Positions 52,822 to 61,456 of a DNA stretch of 64,000 nucleotides are shown here, piece by piece (position 1 is the first letter of the stretch; each line of letters starts with the position of its first letter). This stretch comes from an uncultured Aeromonas sp. Lineage in GTDB: Bacteria > Pseudomonadota > Gammaproteobacteria > Enterobacterales > Aeromonadaceae. Where the stretch lies: NCBI GenBank assembly GCA_945957575.1, contig CAMFLW010000002.1, positions 1 to 64,000 on the forward strand, read 5' to 3'. The notes below the pieces were generated by a model, which saw only the letters and a list, made by a program, of their open reading frames with translations, was not told the origin of the DNA and ran no database searches. The position numbers were made by a program, and so were the translations under genes.

Positions 52822-54048
52822 ATGAATAATGCCCTTCACAACCAGATCATGGCTTCCGCTCCAGCCTTTTATTTCAAACTGGATAATATGGCTGCCTATC
52901 CTGCGCTCAATAACCTTGGTGACCAGCCCATCACCGCCCAATGGAAGGGTGGCCCGCCTGCTGTAGTGGAAACCAGTGCCGGGCCAATGGTGTGGCTGAA
53001 AGGGCCAGAGTGGGTTGAGTTGAAAAATGGCCCTGCGGCCCTGGCTACCGGGAATGGTTTCACCATTGAGGCCCTGCTGCTGATAGATGATGAACGGCGA
53101 TCCTACTGGCGAGTATTTGAGCTTGGCGTTAATACAACATCGCCGGTGATTGGCATGGCGGCCATAGATACCTCCGATGATTTTATAGTGAGATATTGGA
53201 CGCCAGCGCAATCATCATCAGCGCCGCAAGTTACTTACCCCGGCATTCGTAGCCGTCTCCGCCATATTATGGCGGTAGTCGATCCGGTGGCAGGGAAGGT
53301 AAGGCACTATCTGGATGGAAAACTGATTGCAGAGGTCGCCAACAGCTATTCACTGAATAGCATCAATGCGGCACTGGGCAACCTGTTTTATTCGCTGTGG
53401 TCACAAAGCTCATCGGCTAGTAACCAGACTTTTATAGGCTTGGCCAGTTATGTTGCTGTGTATCTAAAACCACTGACCGCCGCAGATGCAGCTGACCGGG
53501 CCGCCATCATTCCATCATTGGGGGATGATTGGGGGATTTTGCAGTTTGCTGGTGTGTTCAACCATCCGCTCACCGCCGTTGCCGCCAACCCGGAGCCGCG
53601 CAGCCAGTTCCAGCCGCAAGATGTGGCCTGGCGCGGCACCCCGCCGATGTGTGCGGGGCCGGTCAATCTCCAGCAACAGACCCAGACCCCGCTCTGCAAG
53701 GGGCGGGATTACTACTGGATCCGCGATGGGATGCGCAACGTGGAGCAGGGCTATATCGAGAGCACGGTGACCATCAGCGGGGTGGGGGTGCGGCGCCGGG
53801 TGCTCTGCTTTACCCAGGATGGCGAACTGGTTGGCGAGACCTACAGCCGCGCATCGGATGGGGTCTATCGGTTCGATCTGCTGTGGCTGAACAAGCGTTA
53901 TATGCTGGTCGCCCAGGATGATCCCGCCTTTGGCCCAGCCGACTATAACGCCGTGGCCGCCGACTACCAGGCACCGAAACCCTACCCGCCTGGCGGGGGT
54001 GTGGCCCCTGCGCCGTTCCCCATGCTGGCCCCGCTCAAGAGGAAATAG
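52822..54048 (+). CDS. Tail protein with LamG/concanavalin-like domain
   Basis: 408 residues. About 15-225 read as a laminin-G-like jelly roll: FYFKLDNMAAYPALNNLGD, NGFTIEALLLIDDERRSYWRVFELG, RLRHIMAVVDPVAGKVRHYLDGKLIAEV. Such domains bind surface glycans. From about 53560 the DNA returns to GC-rich phage style and the protein has a GRDYYWIRDGMRNVEQGYIES block. TGGAGG lies before the ATG. Likely receptor-binding protein or tail fibre. Confidence 0.7.
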   Translation: MNNALHNQIMASAPAFYFKLDNMAAYPALNNLGDQPITAQWKGGPPAVVETSAGPMVWLKGPEWVELKNGPAALATGNGFTIEALLLIDDERRSYWRVFELGVNTTSPVIGMAAIDTSDDFIVRYWTPAQSSSAPQVTYPGIRSRLRHIMAVVDPVAGKVRHYLDGKLIAEVANSYSLNSINAALGNLFYSLWSQSSSASNQTFIGLASYVAVYLKPLTAADAADRAAIIPSLGDDWGILQFAGVFNHPLTAVAANPEPRSQFQPQDVAWRGTPPMCAGPVNLQQQTQTPLCKGRDYYWIRDGMRNVEQGYIESTVTISGVGVRRRVLCFTQDGELVGETYSRASDGVYRFDLLWLNKRYMLVAQDDPAFGPADYNAVAADYQAPKPYPPGGGVAPAPFPMLAPLKRK

Positions 54049-54050
54049 CC

Positions 54051-54455
54051 ATGCTCACCTATGTGGACACGCTGCGCACCAGCCGAGCCCAGCTGCTGGC
54101 AACGGCCATCGACACCGGCAGCGGCACCAGCGCTACCCTGACCGTCTACACCGGCACCAGACCGGCGCCGGGGGCGGCCATCACCGACCAGCTGGCTCTG
54201 GTGGTGCTCAAGTTCAGCCACCCCTGCGCCAAGACGGTCAGCGGCGGGGTGCTGACCCTGAAACCCCTGGCCGAGCAGATGGCCACCGCCAGCGGCGCCC
54301 CCACCTGGGGGCGCATTACTGACCGGGATGGCACATTCGTGGCGGATCTCGATGTGGGGGTGCCAGGCAGTGGCGCCGATCTGGAGATACCGGCCAGCGA
54401 GTTTTTTGCCGGTGCCCTGATCCGCATCAATAACGCCACCATCACCGAACCGTAA
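54051..54455 (+). CDS. Tail protein, 134 aa
   Basis: Begins MLTYVDTLRTSRAQLLATAI; small beta-rich protein that often follows the fibre gene in Mu-like siphophages (ATLTVYTGTRPAPGAAITDQLALVVL). It starts 2 bp after the preceding stop. Function unknown. Confidence 0.7.
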   Translation: MLTYVDTLRTSRAQLLATAIDTGSGTSATLTVYTGTRPAPGAAITDQLALVVLKFSHPCAKTVSGGVLTLKPLAEQMATASGAPTWGRITDRDGTFVADLDVGVPGSGADLEIPASEFFAGALIRINNATITEP

Positions 54456-54466
54456 CCGGGGGCTAT

Positions 54467-56419
54467 ATGGCCAGAAAGGATGCGAGCTTAGAACTACGCA
54501 AGGCCCGCAGTACCACCGGACAGCTGGAGCTGAACCAGGCCGAGGTGGTGCGCTATGAGGCGATCTTGGTTGGCGCCTCCATGCCGCCGCGCCTGGCCGT
54601 CTCCCCCGACCTGCTGACCCTGCCAGCCAGCTGGGCCAGCCAGCCAGACCGCCCCATAGCCGCGCTGGGCGCCGCCGTGGTGCTGGAGGGGAGTCTCGCC
54701 AGTACCACCGCGCCAGATTGCGCCATGGTGGGCGCATTCGTCATTGAGTGCGGTATGGTGGCCAGCAATCAGCAGCCGGTGCCAGTGATCTCTGGGGAAT
54801 ACGATATCAACGTATTCCGTGGCCCGAGCGCCGCCCAGGAAAGTCAGTGGGAGCGGGCGGGGCTGGTGAGCAGCCGGGTAGCCAGCACCTGGGAGCGGCC
54901 AGAACTGGCCCGCACCGTGGGCGCCGTCAGCTGGCAGGAGGCCGAACCCGCCAACAGTGAGCAGGTGGAGCAGAGCGCCATCATGCCCCAGCGCTATGAG
55001 CTGGCCCGCAGTCAGTACCAGGAGGGGCTGGCCACCGGTCACGATCATGGCCAGCGGGTGGAGCACCTTGCCCCCGGCCATGCCGTCAATCGCGCCCTCT
55101 GGGTCGAGGGGGACAAAGCCGGTATGTGGCAGGTCGGCGGTTATCGCAACCCGCCGCGCTTTGACAAGGTGTGGCAGGCCGACCAGTGGAGCCAGGGCGA
55201 TGCCGTTGGCCTGCTGCTCTATGGCCGCCGCTTGCGCCTTGGCCTGCCGCTCTGGAAGGGGTGGCGCGATGGCTGGGAGGAGGCGATGCAGCCGGGGCCA
55301 GGCACCAGCCCGGATCCTAAGCCGCCGATCATCCCGGAGCGCCCAGACAAGCGCACCCTGCGCCTGGAGTTCGGGCGCAAGCGGGGCGAGGCCGAGCTGG
55401 AGTTTGTTTGGCACGGCAGTGATGCCGCAATCGTTATTCCAACCAGGAGGGTTTATCTGGTGAGCAATACAGCGAAGATCGTGCGGGTACGCGATGGGCT
55501 CGATATCCCTGCCACGGCGGTAAGTATCGAGCTCGATACCGACTCCTGGGCATGGCAGTTCAGCGCCCAGATCCCCCGTATCGCGGCGGCTGCGCTGACC
55601 GATGAGGAAGAGGTCAGCATTCATATCAACGGTCAGCAATGGGACTGCGTGTGTGATGGCTGGCAATCGAGCCAGAGCTTTGGCCGTGAGTCAGCAACGC
55701 TGACGGGACGCTCTCGCACTGCTTACTTGTCACCGACCCATGTATTGGCGCAGGCGGTAAGCGAGCCTGCTGCCGCGACCATGGCCCAGCTGGCGGCTGC
55801 TGTATTGCCGGTGGGTTGGACGCTGGATTGGCAAGCGGCTGACTGGTTGGTGCCTGCCGGATTCTTTAGCCTGGATAACCAGACCCCGATCGAGGTGGTT
55901 AGGTACCTGGCCGAGGCGGCCGGTGGCTTTGTGCTGCCACACCAGCGCAACCGCCATCTGGTCATCAAACCGCGTTACCCCACAGTGCCATGGCAGCTTG
56001 ACACTGCTGTGGCCGATGTGGCGATCCCCCGCGCCATCATTACCACCTTGGGCAGTGACTTCCAGCCGGGTCATGCCGCCAACGGGATCTGGGTAAGTGG
56101 TGGCCATCAGGGCATCAGTGTGCGGGTGGTGCGCCAGGGGACGGCTGGCGAGCAACAAGCGCCGACCATCACCCACCCGTTGGTGTGTGATGTGACGGCA
56201 GCCCGTGCCCAGGGTGTGGTGGGGCTGGCCAAGACCATGCCCAAACGTACCCAGACCATTGAACTGCCGTTGTCAGCTGATACCGGCTTGATCCTGCCAG
56301 GTGCGCTGCTCGCCGTGGATGGTTGGAAGGGTTACAACCGGGGCGTCAGGGTCTCTGCTGCGTTGCAGAACAGGGCCATGACGGTGCGCCAGCAACTCAG
56401 TGTGGAGCGATTTGTATGA
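54467..56419 (+). CDS. Tail hub/central fibre-like protein
   Basis: 650 residues. The N-terminal 300 are Ala/Trp/Arg-rich with no known domain. From about 325 (RRVYLVSNTAKIVRVRDGLDIPATAVSIELD) it reads like a gp27/hub-type protein of phage tails, with SVEPAAATMAQ-like and TPIEVVRYLAEAAGGFVLP segments that are typical of tail hub domains. Likely structural. Its stop overlaps the next start. Confidence 0.65.
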   Translation: MARKDASLELRKARSTTGQLELNQAEVVRYEAILVGASMPPRLAVSPDLLTLPASWASQPDRPIAALGAAVVLEGSLASTTAPDCAMVGAFVIECGMVASNQQPVPVISGEYDINVFRGPSAAQESQWERAGLVSSRVASTWERPELARTVGAVSWQEAEPANSEQVEQSAIMPQRYELARSQYQEGLATGHDHGQRVEHLAPGHAVNRALWVEGDKAGMWQVGGYRNPPRFDKVWQADQWSQGDAVGLLLYGRRLRLGLPLWKGWRDGWEEAMQPGPGTSPDPKPPIIPERPDKRTLRLEFGRKRGEAELEFVWHGSDAAIVIPTRRVYLVSNTAKIVRVRDGLDIPATAVSIELDTDSWAWQFSAQIPRIAAAALTDEEEVSIHINGQQWDCVCDGWQSSQSFGRESATLTGRSRTAYLSPTHVLAQAVSEPAAATMAQLAAAVLPVGWTLDWQAADWLVPAGFFSLDNQTPIEVVRYLAEAAGGFVLPHQRNRHLVIKPRYPTVPWQLDTAVADVAIPRAIITTLGSDFQPGHAANGIWVSGGHQGISVRVVRQGTAGEQQAPTITHPLVCDVTAARAQGVVGLAKTMPKRTQTIELPLSADTGLILPGALLAVDGWKGYNRGVRVSAALQNRAMTVRQQLSVERFV

Positions 56420-56640
56420 ACCTGTTTAAGCGATTCCTTGAGTTGGTACCGGGCGCTGATCCCTTGCTGGTTGGTACCGTGACCGCAGTAGGTACCACGA
56501 CCACCACTCTTACCGCGTTGGCGGGTGGAACGGTCACAGTACGGGGTACCGGGGTAGCCATCGGCAAGAAGGCGTTTTACAGGGGAGGGGAGCTGGCAGG
56601 AGAGGCGCCGGATCTACCCACCTTTGAGCTGGAGGTGTAG
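56416..56640 (+). CDS. Small tail-region protein, 74 aa
   Basis: Begins MNLFKRFLELVPGADPLL; Thr/Gly-rich beta protein (TVTAVGTTTTTLTAL). ATG overlaps the hub gene stop. It is the last of the structural genes. Confidence 0.65.
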   Translation: MNLFKRFLELVPGADPLLVGTVTAVGTTTTTLTALAGGTVTVRGTGVAIGKKAFYRGGELAGEAPDLPTFELEV

Positions 56641-56676
56641 AGTGGAGGGCTCAAGTGAGTTTTTAGTGGAGGACAA

Positions 56677-56961
56677 ATGAAACACTGGATGTTACTCGGC
56701 TTGGTCGCCTTGCTGCCCCTGACAGCAAATGCAGGCGCCATGCGTTGCAAGAGCGCCTTGATCAGCGATGGCGACTCATCGTTCAATGTGCTCAAGAGCT
56801 GCGGCCAGCCGCTGATGAAGGAGGATATTATCGACGAGCGCCTGCTGGATGCCCCCAAGATAGGGGAGCGCTGGACGTATCAGCAAGGGGCGAACGCTAT
56901 CCCCCAGGCCGTGACCATCATCAACGGCAAGGTGGTCAAGATAGAAGACCTCACCCGCTGA
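56677..56961 (+). CDS. Secreted DUF2845-like protein
   Basis: 94 residues. A clear signal peptide (MKHWMLLGLVALLPLTANA) is followed by GAMRCKSALISDGDSSFNVLKSCGQP, the DUF2845 pattern with two cysteines that may pair in the periplasm. It has its own ribosome-binding site (GGAGG) and a downstream terminator, set apart from the tail operon. It is likely a lysogenic-conversion cargo gene, since chromosomal DUF2845 proteins are common in these bacteria. Function unknown. Confidence 0.8.
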   Translation: MKHWMLLGLVALLPLTANAGAMRCKSALISDGDSSFNVLKSCGQPLMKEDIIDERLLDAPKIGERWTYQQGANAIPQAVTIINGKVVKIEDLTR

Positions 56962-56968
56962 GAAAGAC

Positions 56969-56993
56969 AATGGCCACGCGATGTGGCCATTTA
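56969..56993 (+). terminator. Terminator at right end of prophage
   Basis: Stem AATGGCCAC/GTGGCCATT with loop GCGAT and a short T/A-rich tail. It closes the last phage transcript. Confidence 0.7.
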
Positions 56994-57022
56994 AATACCT
57001 TCGTTTAACGCCTTGATACCTC

Positions 57023-57116
57023 TTATCAAAGTCTGCGAAACCGGTTCACCAAGTTTGATAAAACTACCGTTGTGGCGTGTTTTCGTTTTTAGCGAAAGCA
57101 TTTTTCATTTTTCGCG
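57023..57116. promoter_or_regulatory. Right-end transposase-binding region (candidate)
   Basis: Contains an inverted repeat TTATCAAA (57023-57030) / TTTGATAA (57054-57061). On the minus strand it holds CGCGAAAAATGAAAAATG (57099-57116) and CGAAAACACGCC, which resemble the left-end sites. It lies within 105 bp of the terminus. Confidence 0.45.
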
Positions 57117-57126
57117 GCGGGCTACA

Positions 57127-57131
57127 CGAGA
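57127..57131. repeat. Target-site duplication CGAGA, right copy
   Basis: Five bases identical to 21942-21946, directly after the terminus ...GGCTACA. Confidence 0.92.
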
Positions 57132-57408
57132 TGACGCAGTCGCAGCCGTTGGCCTTGATCATCGCCAGACCTGCTTCGACGTTGCTGGTGGTGGGGTTAG
57201 GCTTGGTCTCATCGAAAACTGCGCTTTCAATGCCATGTTCAGCCAACAGGGTGGTGAGCTTGGCGACCACGCCAATCTGGTTGAGAATTTTGTCGGTGAC
57301 GATCAGTGCCTTGCGATAGCCGTAACCCTTGATATCGGCGGCAGCCTCTTGCAGACAGCCGGCACCCATCAGGTTGATAGCAGGAATATAGAACTTGAAT
57401 GTAGCCAT
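57127..57408 (-). pseudogene. yiaY: Iron-containing alcohol dehydrogenase YiaY, 5' part, cut by prophage
   Basis: 94 codons from MATFKFYIPAINLMGAG to NGCDCVIS, the N-terminal NAD-binding half. GGGAG lies before the ATG at 57408. The frame is cut exactly at the target duplication and continues 35 kb away at 21941. The lysogen therefore makes no intact enzyme; precise excision would restore it. Confidence 0.93.
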
Positions 57409-57790
57409 GATGGACTCCCTGTGTTTAGCCATTAAGTGGTAGTTGAGAGCTAGGCTACCATCTAAAAAGGGATACAAAAGTATCTTGTTTACAACTTTAC
57501 GGGGTCGATCACGAGTCGTTAATTAAGCGCTGAACCAGGCTTGACTTTCCCGAATCTGACTCGAGCAGCGGAAAAACGTTTGTCAATTATTTCATTGAGT
57601 TAGCAAACGTTTTGCGCAATCTTTGTCACTGTCAATGCGTGGAAGTGTGAGGCGCTTCAAGGAATTGGAAAGCGCTTTCGACCATAGTTGGCGCCTCCCC
57701 GGAGAGGGGGGTAAAGGCTTGAAAGTATCATAAAGAATCATCTTAACTTGTGCCCTGACCATGCTGGCAGGGGGCAACCAGGAGTCCACT
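57409..57790. other. Divergent regulatory gap between yiaY and udp
   Basis: No gene. It holds the yiaY promoter side, then the LacI-family-like operator at 57603-57615, a weak CRP-like TGTGA-N6-TCAAG (57646-57661), and the udp ribosome-binding site AGGAG. Confidence 0.6.
57603..57615. promoter_or_regulatory. LacI-family (PurR/CytR) operator-like site upstream of udp
   Basis: GCAAACGTTTTGC is a near-perfect palindrome with the central ACGT of PurR/CytR-class operators. A partial copy, AAACGTTTG, lies at 57574-57582. udp in E. coli is controlled by CytR and CRP, so CytR is the first candidate. Confidence 0.5.
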
Positions 57791-58546
57791 ATGTCTGATG
57801 TATTTCACTTGGGTTTGAAGAAAGCGGATCTGCAAGGCGCCACCCTGGCGATCGTCCCCGGTGACCCCGAGCGCGTGAAGCGCATCGCAGAGCTGTTGGA
57901 TAACCCGGTGCACCTGGCCAGCCATCGTGAATTCACTACCTGGCGCGGCGAGATGGACGGCAAGGCCGTGATCATCTGCTCTACCGGTATCGGTGGTCCG
58001 TCCACCTCTATCGCGGTAGAAGAGCTGGCCCAGCTGGGCATCCGCACCTTCCTGCGTATCGGCACCACCGGCGCCATTCAGCCGCACCTGAACGTGGGTG
58101 ACGTGATCGTGACCACCGGCTCCGTGCGCCTCGACGGTGCCAGCCTGCACTTTGCACCGATGGAGTTCCCGGCTGTTGCCGACTTCGACTGCACCACTGC
58201 GCTGGTCAACACCGCCAAAGAGCTGGGCTCCAAGCTGCACATCGGTGTGACTGCCTCCTCCGACACCTTCTATCCGGGTCAGGAGCGTTACGACACCGTA
58301 TCCGGCCGCGTCGTGAGCCGTTTCCAGGGTTCCATGAAAGAGTGGCAAGCCATGGGCGTGCTGAACTATGAGATGGAGTCCGCAACCCTGCTGACCATGT
58401 GCTCCAGCCAGGGCCTGCGTGCCGGTATGGTGGCTGGCGTTATCGTCAACCGTACCCAGCAAGAGATCCCGAACGCCGAGACCATGGCGAAAACCGAATC
58501 TGATGCCATCAAGATCGTACTGGGCGCTGCCCGCAAGCTGATCTGA
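57791..58546 (+). CDS. udp: Uridine phosphorylase
   Basis: 251 residues, nearly colinear with E. coli Udp. It splits uridine with phosphate into uracil and ribose-1-phosphate for pyrimidine salvage. Signatures: [13 protein letters not shown] (phosphate site), [32 protein letters not shown], and [10 protein letters not shown] (ribose-binding Glu/Met/Glu). AGGAG precedes the ATG. Together with rihA nearby it suggests nucleoside use. Confidence 0.96.
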   Translation: MSDVFHLGLKKADLQGATLAIVPGDPERVKRIAELLDNPVHLASHREFTTWRGEMDGKAVIICSTGIGGPSTSIAVEELAQLGIRTFLRIGTTGAIQPHLNVGDVIVTTGSVRLDGASLHFAPMEFPAVADFDCTTALVNTAKELGSKLHIGVTASSDTFYPGQERYDTVSGRVVSRFQGSMKEWQAMGVLNYEMESATLLTMCSSQGLRAGMVAGVIVNRTQQEIPNAETMAKTESDAIKIVLGAARKLI

Positions 58547-58584
58547 TAGCCCTCTTTGTAACAAAGAGTACCGAGTGGGGGGTG

Positions 58585-58616
58585 GGGGCCGTTGCGAAAG
58601 CACGGCCCCTATCTTT
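58585..58616 (+). terminator. Terminator after udp
   Basis: GGGGCCGT/ACGGCCCC stem with a 9-base loop; a modest T-rich end (ATCTTTAT). Confidence 0.55.
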
Positions 58617-58700
58617 ATCCGCCGTTTACCGCTTTTCCTCTCCCGTCACCCCTTTCACTGATCCCGTCGCACTCGCACTTGTTGGTCCTACTGATTGCCT

Positions 58701-59396
58701 CTAAAACGGAGGCGCACAGCGGATCTGCATCGGCTCGCCGCTCACCGGATGAGCAAAATCCAGCTCGCTGGCATGCAGCATCAGCCGCGGTGCCTGTTCG
58801 CAGCCGGGTGGCAGCAGGCCACCATAGAGATCGCAGCCGAGGATGGGGTGGCCCAGCAGCTGGCTGTGGATGCGCAGCTGATGGGTGCGGCCGGTCTCCG
58901 GCACCAGTCGTACCCGGGTCAAAGGCACGGTTTGTCCCTGCATCAGCGGTTCCAGCCGCTCAATCACCTGATAGCGGGAGCGGGCGGGTTTGCCACTGGC
59001 GGCGCAGATCTTCATCAGCGGAAAGATCGACGGGTCCTTGGCGATAGGGGCATCGATAAGCCCTTCATCACTAGCCAGATGACCGCACAGCAGGGCGCTG
59101 TAGGCCTTGCTCACCGCCCGCTGGCTGAACTGCTGGCAGAGCAGGGCGTTGATGGCCTTGTTTCTGGCCACCACCATGAGCCCCGAGGTACCAAAGTCGA
59201 GGCGGTGCACCAGGGTGCAGCCGGGGTAATCCTGCACCAGGCGATAGTGCACAGAGTCGAGGTTTTGCGGATTCTTGCCCGACAGGCTCAGCAGGCCGCT
59301 CGGTTTGTTGATGAGCAGCAGGTGTTCATCCTCGAACAGGATCTCGATGGCGGCCTTGCAGGGCGGGGCGATAAAGGTGTCGACGATAACGGACAT
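58701..59396 (-). CDS. rluA: Pseudouridine synthase, RluA type
   Basis: 231 residues. The catalytic motif HRLDFGTSGLMV with its aspartate, the N-terminal LLLINKPSGLL motif, and GRTHQLRIH are all present. RluA isomerises U746 of 23S rRNA and U32 of some tRNAs. No S4 domain, which matches RluA rather than RluB/C/D. The start at 59396 (MSVIVDTF) is preferred over a 13-residue longer form. A TruC-like assignment cannot be fully excluded. Confidence 0.85.
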   Translation of the reverse strand: MSVIVDTFIAPPCKAAIEILFEDEHLLLINKPSGLLSLSGKNPQNLDSVHYRLVQDYPGCTLVHRLDFGTSGLMVVARNKAINALLCQQFSQRAVSKAYSALLCGHLASDEGLIDAPIAKDPSIFPLMKICAASGKPARSRYQVIERLEPLMQGQTVPLTRVRLVPETGRTHQLRIHSQLLGHPILGCDLYGGLLPPGCEQAPRLMLHASELDFAHPVSGEPMQIRCAPPF

Positions 59397-59635
59397 AGGG
59401 TACACGGGCAGAAAACGGGGGGCCATCATACCCAAGTGGCGGGTAAGGCGCGAATCGGCGTACCTTATGCGCTCGCCACACCATAGCCTGATTGCGGCCT
59501 GCTACTGGCAAGCTGTGACAGTGCGAAGGTAACTGATTGAAAAAAATCAGGAACCGTTTTGTGACCCCCTCCCGAGTTCAGCCGCCGCGAGCTTGCTAAG
59601 GTAGGGCTCCCTTTGCTGTTGTAAGGAGTCTCTCC

Positions 59636-60571
59636 ATGGCACTGCCCGTTATTCTCGATTGTGATCCCGGCCACGACGACGCCATCGCCCTTATTCTGGC
59701 GCTGGCCAGTCCTGAACTGAAGGTGCTGGCGGTCACCACCAGCGCGGGCAACCAGACCCCGGACAAGACTCTCAACAATGCCCTGCGCATCCTCACCTTG
59801 CTGGGGCGGGACGATATTCCTGTGGCGGCCGGGGCACCGAAACCGCTGGCCCGGGAGCTTATCATCGCCGACAACGTCCATGGCGAATCGGGTCTCGATG
59901 GCCCCAAACTGCCGGATCCCGCCTTTGCGCCGCAGGGGATGACGGGGATCGAGCTGATGGCCAAATGTCTGCGCGAGAGCCCGGAGCCCGTGACCCTGGT
60001 GCCGACCGGCCCGCTCACCAATATCGCCCTGTTGCTGGCGGCTCACCCCGAGCTAAAGGGCAAGATTGCCCGCATCGTGCTGATGGGGGGCACCGCAGGG
60101 GCCGGCAACTGGACGCCGGCGGCGGAATTCAATATTTATGTGGACCCGGAAGCGGCCGATATGGTCTTCAAGTCGGGTATCCCCATCACCATGTGTGGCC
60201 TCGATGTGACCCATGAGGCGCAGGTGATGGACGAAGATATCGAACGGGTACGCGCCATCACCAATCCGGTGGCCCAGTGTGTGGCCGGTCTGCTCGATTT
60301 CTTCATGATCTACCATCGGGATCCCAAGTGGGGATTTGCTGGTGCACCGCTGCACGACCCCTGTACCATTGCCTGGTTGCTGGCTCCCGAGCTGTTCCAC
60401 GGGGTCGAGTGCCGGGTCGATATCGAGACCAGTGGGGAGCATACCGTGGGGATGACGGTGGTGGATCGTTATGGTCTGACCGGCAAGCCAGCCAATGCGC
60501 TGGTATTGTTGGGGCTGGATCGGGCAGGCTTTATCGATCTGCTGGTCGAGCGGCTGCGGGCTTTTGGCTGA
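59636..60571 (+). CDS. rihA: Pyrimidine-specific ribonucleoside hydrolase
   Basis: 311 residues, matching E. coli RihA in length and in most motifs. It hydrolyses cytidine and uridine to base plus ribose. The calcium-binding DCDPGHDDA is at 8-16, with [22 protein letters not shown] and [14 protein letters not shown] carrying the remaining active-site residues. TAAGGAG precedes the ATG. Confidence 0.93.
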   Translation: MALPVILDCDPGHDDAIALILALASPELKVLAVTTSAGNQTPDKTLNNALRILTLLGRDDIPVAAGAPKPLARELIIADNVHGESGLDGPKLPDPAFAPQGMTGIELMAKCLRESPEPVTLVPTGPLTNIALLLAAHPELKGKIARIVLMGGTAGAGNWTPAAEFNIYVDPEAADMVFKSGIPITMCGLDVTHEAQVMDEDIERVRAITNPVAQCVAGLLDFFMIYHRDPKWGFAGAPLHDPCTIAWLLAPELFHGVECRVDIETSGEHTVGMTVVDRYGLTGKPANALVLLGLDRAGFIDLLVERLRAFG

Positions 60572-60605
60572 GCGCCGATTCACTTTTTGCAAGAAGGGGC
60601 GGGGA

Positions 60606-61073
60606 ATGTGGAAGAGAGGCTTGGTGCTGCTGGCCGGGTTGCAACTGATGGGCTGTGCGACGCCATTCGAGCGGATGTGGCAGGGGCTGGCGACCTGTGA
60701 ATTTACCGATCTCTATGTGGATGAGACGGGCAGGCCCGCCAATCTACAACTGGCCAACTACACCCCCTACAAGGTGAGCGACGGCTTTGCCTGGTACAAG
60801 GTGCACGAGGAGCTGCACGGCTTGCCGGTGGTCGGTTTTATCGTGCCGGCCTCCAGCTTCGAAGTGCACGCCCTGTTTGTCGATACCCCCATTGCCAACG
60901 CCCGCCGGCTGACCCACAACGCCTACGGCAGCGAGTTTAGCGACGAGCAGAAGCATGACGAGGGGTTGGCGCCCCTGCTGCTGCGCGATCCCAACAACCC
61001 CAAGCGCTCCATCATCGACTGCACCCGCGGCGAGTCTGACGGGGAGCTTGAGGATTCGGCCATGCCCGAGTAG
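60606..61073 (+). CDS. Putative outer-membrane lipoprotein
   Basis: 155 residues. A lipoprotein signal peptide has the lipobox LMGC (about 14-17). The mature part begins ATPFERMWQGLATCEF, has one further cysteine pair candidate (C31 and a C near 138) and an acidic C-terminus. GGGG precedes the ATG at 60606. No family recognised. It follows rihA by 34 bp, so it may be cotranscribed. Confidence 0.75.
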   Translation: MWKRGLVLLAGLQLMGCATPFERMWQGLATCEFTDLYVDETGRPANLQLANYTPYKVSDGFAWYKVHEELHGLPVVGFIVPASSFEVHALFVDTPIANARRLTHNAYGSEFSDEQKHDEGLAPLLLRDPNNPKRSIIDCTRGESDGELEDSAMPE

Positions 61074-61106
61074 GGCCACCTGTCACGCCATCGGCCTGAA
61101 AATAGA

Positions 61107-61139
61107 GGGGCCAGCCTTGCCGGCTGGCCCCTTTTTTTT
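61107..61139 (+). terminator. Terminator between lipoprotein and winged-helix gene
   Basis: 10-bp stem GGGGCCAGCC/GGCTGGCCCC with a T8 tract on the plus strand. Confidence 0.85.
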
Positions 61140-61159
61140 ATTGTTGCTCAGCGCCCTGC

Positions 61160-61456
61160 TCAGGGGTAGCTCAGCGTCTCCTTGATAAGAGGCAGCTGGG
61201 CCTTGATCCACGCTGGGTTGATGGGGCCCCAGTCGCTGATGCGGTAGTGCCCCTGCAGGTGGCGAGCACCCTCGGTCTGCTCGAAAGCGCAGCTGATGTC
61301 GAGTTCGGCCAGCGCCGTCAGGGTATCCTGCGCGGTGCGGCGCGGCATGCCGGTCGCCTCCATGATGGCGGGTACCGTATCCGTGCCCTGGCTGATCAGC
61401 CAGGCGACGTAGAGCCGCCGGTAGAAGCTGGTGCGGGTCTTGCTCGGCTCGCTCAT
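61160..61456 (-). CDS. Small winged-helix protein, 98 aa
   Basis: A winged-helix pattern fills the protein: RRLYVAWLISQGTDTVPAIMEATGMPRRTAQDTLTALAELDI, then a strand pair ending HYRISDWGPINPAW. Probably a small DNA-binding regulator. It overlaps the DUF1523-like gene by 4 bases, so the two are cotranscribed. Confidence 0.8.
   Translation of the reverse strand: MSEPSKTRTSFYRRLYVAWLISQGTDTVPAIMEATGMPRRTAQDTLTALAELDISCAFEQTEGARHLQGHYRISDWGPINPAWIKAQLPLIKETLSYP

Larger units (their letters stand above)
21947..57126. mobile_element. Mu-like transposable prophage, 35,180 bp
   Basis: It begins TGTAACCGACC and ends (complement) TGTAGCCCGCC, imperfect inverted ends of the TG...CA class, flanked by the CGAGA duplication. 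Inside it lie, in Mu order, repressor, Ner-like protein, transposase A, ATPase B, GemA, Mor, endolysin, terminase, portal, MuF, gpG, protease/scaffold, major head, head-tail and tail genes. No key gene is visibly broken, so it may be active. There is no sheath, baseplate spike, invertible G segment or mom gene. Confidence 0.95.

Noticed and set aside
52822..54048. Invertible tail-fibre (G-type) segment
   Set aside because: No divergent fibre genes, no inverted recombination sites and no Gin-type invertase in the prophage.
54494..55666. 390-codon frame antisense to the tail hub gene
   Set aside because: Shadow of a GC-rich plus-strand gene.
56416..56961. mom-like DNA modification gene at the Mu right end
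   Set aside because: The proteins here are a Thr-rich tail-region protein and a secreted DUF2845-type protein; neither resembles Mom or Com.
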